Assembly (NCBI GenBank): GCA_021802125.1
Contig: JAKAAX010000004.1
Span: forward strand, 68,560 to 132,559
Direction of reading: 5' to 3'
Length of the DNA stretch: 64,000 nucleotides
Origin: Thermoplasmata archaeon
GTDB taxonomy: Archaea; Thermoplasmatota; Thermoplasmata; Lutacidiplasmatales; UBA184
The notes under the pieces were generated by a model. That model worked only from the letters and a program-made list of their open reading frames with translations, was not told where the DNA came from and ran no database searches. Shown piece by piece: positions 60,769-64,000 of this stretch (its first letter is position 1; the number at the start of each line of letters is the position of its first letter). A program made the position numbers and the translations under genes.

Positions 60769-60779
60769 TATAATAAAGC
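60769..60779. promoter_or_regulatory. Bidirectional TATA element (prenyl synthase / TPR gene)
   Basis: TATAATAAAG rightward and CTTTATTATA leftward. Its centre is 27 bp before ATG 60801 and ~38 bp before ATG 60735, so one element can direct both transcripts. Confidence 0.7.
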
Positions 60780-60800
60780 GTGGGTCAACTCCGGCTGCGG

Positions 60801-61838
60801 ATGGCCTCGAAGCGGTTCGCCACCATGGTAGACGCCATCGCCCGTGCCTTCGGCCAGGAGGGGCGCCAGCTCAAGGAGACCCCGGAGGCCATCTACCTGC
60901 GGACCCCGGACGGCCTGGTCTACGCCTTCTTCGAGGAACCCGAGCGGCTGAGCGCCGCCCTCGTCAAACGACTGGTCGCCTCCATGGGAGAGGACCTCTC
61001 AAGGCTGGTCGTGCTCTCCCTCTCCCCTCTCGCTCCGGAATCCGTAAGCGCGCTCGAGGAGGCCGGGAGCTCCGTGGTCGCGGGAGACCGCTTCCACCGG
61101 CTGCTCGACGGCCTTGAGCTGACCGGATATGCCGGGTCCGAGGCGGCGACCCCTCCTCCGGATACGGACGGGGAACGCCGGGTCCTACCCACGGCGGACC
61201 GCCTGGACCAGGTCATGGAACGGGGTCGGCTCTGGATGGGGTGGGAAGTGCCGGCGGTCGCCCTGAGGTTCTTTGACGAAGCCGCGCGAATGAAGCCGGA
61301 GTTCACCCCGGCGGTGCTCGGGAGGGGCCTGGCGCTCTTGGCGCTGGGATCCGCTGACGCTGCGGAGTCTGCCTTCGAGCGCGCGCTCTCGCAGAACCCC
61401 GGCGATGAGGAGGCGCGCATCGGGCTCGCTCGGGTGACCGGACTGCGTGGGGACCCCGCGGGGGAAGTGGACGAGCTCGCCTCGCTCCTGAAAGAGGACC
61501 CAGGCCGCACGCGGGTACGCGCCAACCTTGTCGCGGCTCTGGCGCCGCTCGGGCGCTGGAAGGAGATGAACGGCCACATCGAAGAGTTCCTCCGGGTCGC
61601 CCCGCAGGACCCCTACTTCCATGCCATGAGTTCGCTCTGCCTCGAACGGCTCTCCGACAAGGAAGGAGCTACCCGGGAGCGGAGAGCGGCCGAGGTGCTG
61701 GGAATGACCCCCGAGCTCTGGGGAGAGCTCAAGGCGAACTTTGCGCGCGGGGGCAGCGGCCAGAAGACCGCGGGCGGGGCCCGCCCCGCGTCCGCTCCGC
61801 CCAAGCCGCGCTCGGCGGCGATGGGCAAGAAAGATTAG
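60801..61838 (+). CDS. TPR-repeat protein with N-terminal alpha/beta domain
   Basis: A 345-residue protein. The N-terminal ~110 residues form an alpha/beta domain (EAIYLRTPDGLVYAFFEEPE, LVVLSLSPLAPESVSAL) of unknown family; the rest (about 145-310) holds TPR repeats (ALRFFDEAARMKPEFTPAVL, AESAFERALSQNPGDEEARI), a protein-binding scaffold. The tail is Ala/Pro/Lys-rich. ATG 60801 sits exactly one TATA distance from the promoter. Confidence 0.82.
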   Translation: MASKRFATMVDAIARAFGQEGRQLKETPEAIYLRTPDGLVYAFFEEPERLSAALVKRLVASMGEDLSRLVVLSLSPLAPESVSALEEAGSSVVAGDRFHRLLDGLELTGYAGSEAATPPPDTDGERRVLPTADRLDQVMERGRLWMGWEVPAVALRFFDEAARMKPEFTPAVLGRGLALLALGSADAAESAFERALSQNPGDEEARIGLARVTGLRGDPAGEVDELASLLKEDPGRTRVRANLVAALAPLGRWKEMNGHIEEFLRVAPQDPYFHAMSSLCLERLSDKEGATRERRAAEVLGMTPELWGELKANFARGGSGQKTAGGARPASAPPKPRSAAMGKKD

Positions 61839-61879
61839 CTGGGGCGTTTCGCAGCTTCCCCAGCCCGTCGGTCCCATCC

Positions 61880-62845
61880 ATGCGCGTGGTCTCCTTCCTT
61901 CCTAGCGCCACCGAGATCGTGTACGCCCTGGGTCAGGGCGACCGGCTCGTCGGGCGAAGTCACGAGTGCGATCACCCGGCGGAAGCGCGCAGCCTGCCCG
62001 TGGTCATGCGCGCGCGGGAGAACCTGGGACCGCTCTCGTCGCGGGAGATCGACCTGAAGGTGCGGGAGCGCATCGCCTCCCACGAAGAGCTCTACGAGAT
62101 CGACGAGCCCATGCTCGCGCGGCTCGACCCCGACCTCATCCTCACCCAGGAGCTCTGCCGGGTCTGCTCGATCACCCCGAAGGGGCTCGCATCGGCGCTC
62201 GCCAAGCTCTCGCGACAACCCAAGGTCGTAGTGCTCTCACCTCGCCGGCTTGCCGACGCGGTCAAGGACGTCCAGACCGTGGCCCGCGAACTGTCCGTCC
62301 CGGACCGCGGGAAGGCTCTGGCCGCCGACCTGGAGCGAAGGATCGAGGCCGCCTCCCCCCGACCCCCGCGGGGTTCCAGGTCCACGGAGGAGGCCAGCGA
62401 GGCCGCCCCCCGCGTCGCCGTCCTGGAGTGGCTGGACCCGCCGATCCCCGGCGGGCTCTGGGTCCCGGACATGATCCGGAAGGCGGGCGGGATCCCCGTT
62501 CTGGCCAAGGCGGGGGAGGAGGCGAAGAGCACGACCTGGGACGATCTTCGAGGCGCGGCGGCGGACCTCATCGTCGTGGCCCCCTGCGCGTACCCGTTGG
62601 ACCGCACGCTGGGCGAGCTTCGGGGTCCTCGACCGCACCCGCTCGAGGACCTCCACCCTCCCCGAGGGGTCTGGGCGGCGGACGAGGCGTTCTTCTCCCG
62701 GCCGGGGCCCCGGCTCACCGAGGGGGTCGAGCTGCTCGCCGACCTGCTGCACGGCCCGGGTCGCCCACGCCGCTCCTTCGAAGGCCGGGCGGTGCCCGCG
62801 TTCAAGTCGCCGCTGCCGACCTACCGTATCCCCACCCGGCGATGA
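61880..62845 (+). CDS. BtuF-like substrate-binding-fold protein without signal peptide
   Basis: A 321-residue protein of the cobalamin/siderophore-binding (BtuF/FecB) fold: it begins MRVVSFLPSATEIVYALG, has LDPDLILTQELCRVC and the late FWxPD-like GGLWVPDMIRKAGG. Most relatives are exported ABC-transporter lipoproteins; here the domain starts at residue 1 with no signal peptide, so it should be cytosolic. It may bind a corrinoid or another ligand inside the cell. No ABC permease or ATPase lies beside it. Starts 41 bp after the TPR gene. Confidence 0.85.
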   Translation: MRVVSFLPSATEIVYALGQGDRLVGRSHECDHPAEARSLPVVMRARENLGPLSSREIDLKVRERIASHEELYEIDEPMLARLDPDLILTQELCRVCSITPKGLASALAKLSRQPKVVVLSPRRLADAVKDVQTVARELSVPDRGKALAADLERRIEAASPRPPRGSRSTEEASEAAPRVAVLEWLDPPIPGGLWVPDMIRKAGGIPVLAKAGEEAKSTTWDDLRGAAADLIVVAPCAYPLDRTLGELRGPRPHPLEDLHPPRGVWAADEAFFSRPGPRLTEGVELLADLLHGPGRPRRSFEGRAVPAFKSPLPTYRIPTRR

Positions 62846-62855
62846 GAGATCTTTC

Positions 62856-63557
62856 ATGAGCGGTTGGACCTCCTCGAGCTTCCTCTACCAGCCCCCGATC
62901 TCGAACCCGTACCCGGTCGCAGGACCCCGGGCGAGGTTCTCCTCCCTCGAACTGCGCCACCTCGTGATCGCCTTCGTGGTGCTCACGGCGGACCTGCTCC
63001 TCCTCCTGCTTCGGAACGACCTGTTCTACGGTGGGATCACCCACGCCCAGCTCATGCGCGACGTGCTGGGGGCCGCTATCGCGGCGCCGCTCGCGGCCGC
63101 CACGGGGTTCGTCGCCCACGAGATGGCCCACAAGTTCGTGGCGCAGCACCGGGGCCTCTGGGCCGAGTTCAGGATGTCCCCGCAGGGGCTGCTGATGTCC
63201 TTCGCCTTCTCGGCCCTCCTGGGGGTGCTCTTCGCCACGCCCGGTGCCACGATGATCGGGGGCCGCGGGACCGTGGAGGAGGCCGGCGTGACGAGTCTCG
63301 CAGGACCGGGCACGAACATGCTGGAGGCCGGGGGCTTTGCCGCAGCGGCCCTGCTCCTGATCCACTTCCACCAGTACTTCCTGGCCCCGCTCATCGGGTA
63401 CGTGGCCTTCATCAACCTGGTCTTCGCGGTCTTCAACCTCCTCCCGTTCGGACCCCTGGACGGAAAGAAGGTGCTCGCTTGGAGCAAGGGGATATGGGTG
63501 TCGGCGTTCGTCGTCGCGCTGGCGGCCGGGGTTGCCGCGTTCTTCTTCTTGCCGTAG
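62856..63557 (+). CDS. M50 site-2-protease-like membrane metalloprotease
   Basis: A 233-residue membrane protease with about five helices. Zinc motif is FVAHEMAHKFVAQHRG (HExxH, near residue 88), the third ligand is in FNLLPFGPLDGKKV (near 195), matching the NPDG/PLDG position of M50. Such proteases cleave within membranes, often to activate regulators; the substrate is unknown. ATG 62856 lies 10 bp after the BtuF-like gene, and the next gene follows in 13 bp, so the three may form an operon. Confidence 0.9.
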   Translation: MSGWTSSSFLYQPPISNPYPVAGPRARFSSLELRHLVIAFVVLTADLLLLLLRNDLFYGGITHAQLMRDVLGAAIAAPLAAATGFVAHEMAHKFVAQHRGLWAEFRMSPQGLLMSFAFSALLGVLFATPGATMIGGRGTVEEAGVTSLAGPGTNMLEAGGFAAAALLLIHFHQYFLAPLIGYVAFINLVFAVFNLLPFGPLDGKKVLAWSKGIWVSAFVVALAAGVAAFFFLP

Positions 63558-63570
63558 GGCTGTGAGGCAG

Positions 63571-64000
63571 GGATGGTCGTCCAGGAGCTGGGGGACGGGC
63601 GACTTCTCGTGGACCTGGGCTTCCAGGACCTCGAGGGGGTGATCGGGAGCTACCTCCTCCCGGAGGAAGAGGGATGGGCCCTCGTCGAGGTCGGTCCGAC
63701 GACGTGCGATACGGCCCTCCTCAAGGGACTGCGCGAGGCCGGGGTCGAGCCGAGGGAGGTTCGCGACGTCGTCGTCACCCACATCCATCTGGACCACGCG
63801 GGCGGGGCCGGCCTCCTCGCCGACCACCTTCCCCGCGCGACGTTCCACATCCACGAGGCGGGAGTGCCGCACATGATCGACCCCCGCAAGCTCCAGGAGA
63901 GCGCCCGCCGGGCCTGGGGCCCCGCCTCCGACCAGCTTTGGGGAGAGATCCGACCGCTTGCGCCCGCACGGATCCACCCCGTCAAGGGAGGGGAACGCAT
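63571..64000 (+). CDS. Metallo-beta-lactamase-fold hydrolase, truncated by window end
   Basis: Starts ATG 63571 and stays open to the window edge (143 codons). The zinc motif is VVTHIHLDHAGGAG (HxHxDH, near residue 70), preceded by SYLLPEEEGWALVEVGPTT, the usual first strand pair. Such proteins hydrolyse thioesters, phosphodiesters or lactones, or act as redox proteins; the remaining ligands lie beyond the window. It follows the M50 gene by 13 bp. Confidence 0.85.

Overview
The window is a dense, very GC-rich stretch of archaeal chromosome with short intergenic gaps and many ATGA/GTGA overlaps. Archaeal markers include a KEOPS Pcc1 subunit, prefoldin beta, an aCPSF-type beta-CASP nuclease, a NOG1-like GTPase, a geranylgeranyl-diphosphate-synthase-like enzyme, QueC, a UbiD-type decarboxylase and an archaeal FBPase/IMPase. 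AT-rich TATA elements lie about 27 bp upstream of many start codons, implying leaderless transcripts. DUF835 domains, a RAD55/KaiC-like ATPase and the general gene mix suggest a high-GC member of Ca. Thermoplasmatota. That placement is inference.

Layout. 1-9.8 kb holds metabolic and housekeeping genes (GNAT, DUF835 membrane protein, M14 peptidase, QueC, DUF92, a solitary DNA N4-cytosine methylase, EamA, HAD phosphatase, KaiC-like ATPase, Nudix, asparagine-synthase-like). 9.9-17.8 kb is a six-gene operon for a group-4-hydrogenase-like, ion-pumping membrane complex. Its large subunit has lost the NiFe-binding cysteines, and its ferredoxin and NuoB-like subunits are fused. 17.8-19.6 kb has an AbrB/PhoU regulator and two tandem DUF1059-like small proteins. 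19.9-25.6 kb is a three-gene module (VWA, P-loop GTPase, large coiled-coil partner) resembling predicted GTPase-centred signalling or conflict systems. 25.6-31.8 kb has a GNAT, a methyltransferase, a 995-residue surface protein and an eIF2B-like protein. 31.9-48.9 kb is mostly metabolism: radical SAM, UbiD, MscL, JAMM, NAD kinase, FBPase, aCPSF, NOG1, DUF72, OB-fold, glycine decarboxylase P-protein subunits, M24 peptidase, a probable PPi-dependent phosphofructokinase and MtnA. A tRNA-Asp with an intron in the T-loop follows at 49 kb, then a mostly gene-free ~660 bp, then a 48-residue membrane peptide. 50-64 kb carries an ArsC/Spx-like protein, triosephosphate isomerase, carbamate kinase, PurB, Pcc1, a STAND ATPase with a DUF835 domain inserted between Walker A and Walker B, prefoldin beta, an S66 peptidase, a GGPP synthase, a TPR protein, a BtuF-like protein, an M50 protease and a truncated metallo-beta-lactamase-fold gene.

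The metabolic genes fit an organism with glycolysis/gluconeogenesis (PFK, TIM, FBPase), glycine catabolism, methionine salvage and archaeal isoprenoid synthesis. The hydrogenase-like complex probably conserves energy from an unknown redox reaction, not from H2. The strongest candidates for new biology are that complex, the VWA-GTPase triad, the DUF835-STAND fusion and the intron-bearing tRNA-Asp. No CRISPR array, insertion sequence or rRNA was seen.
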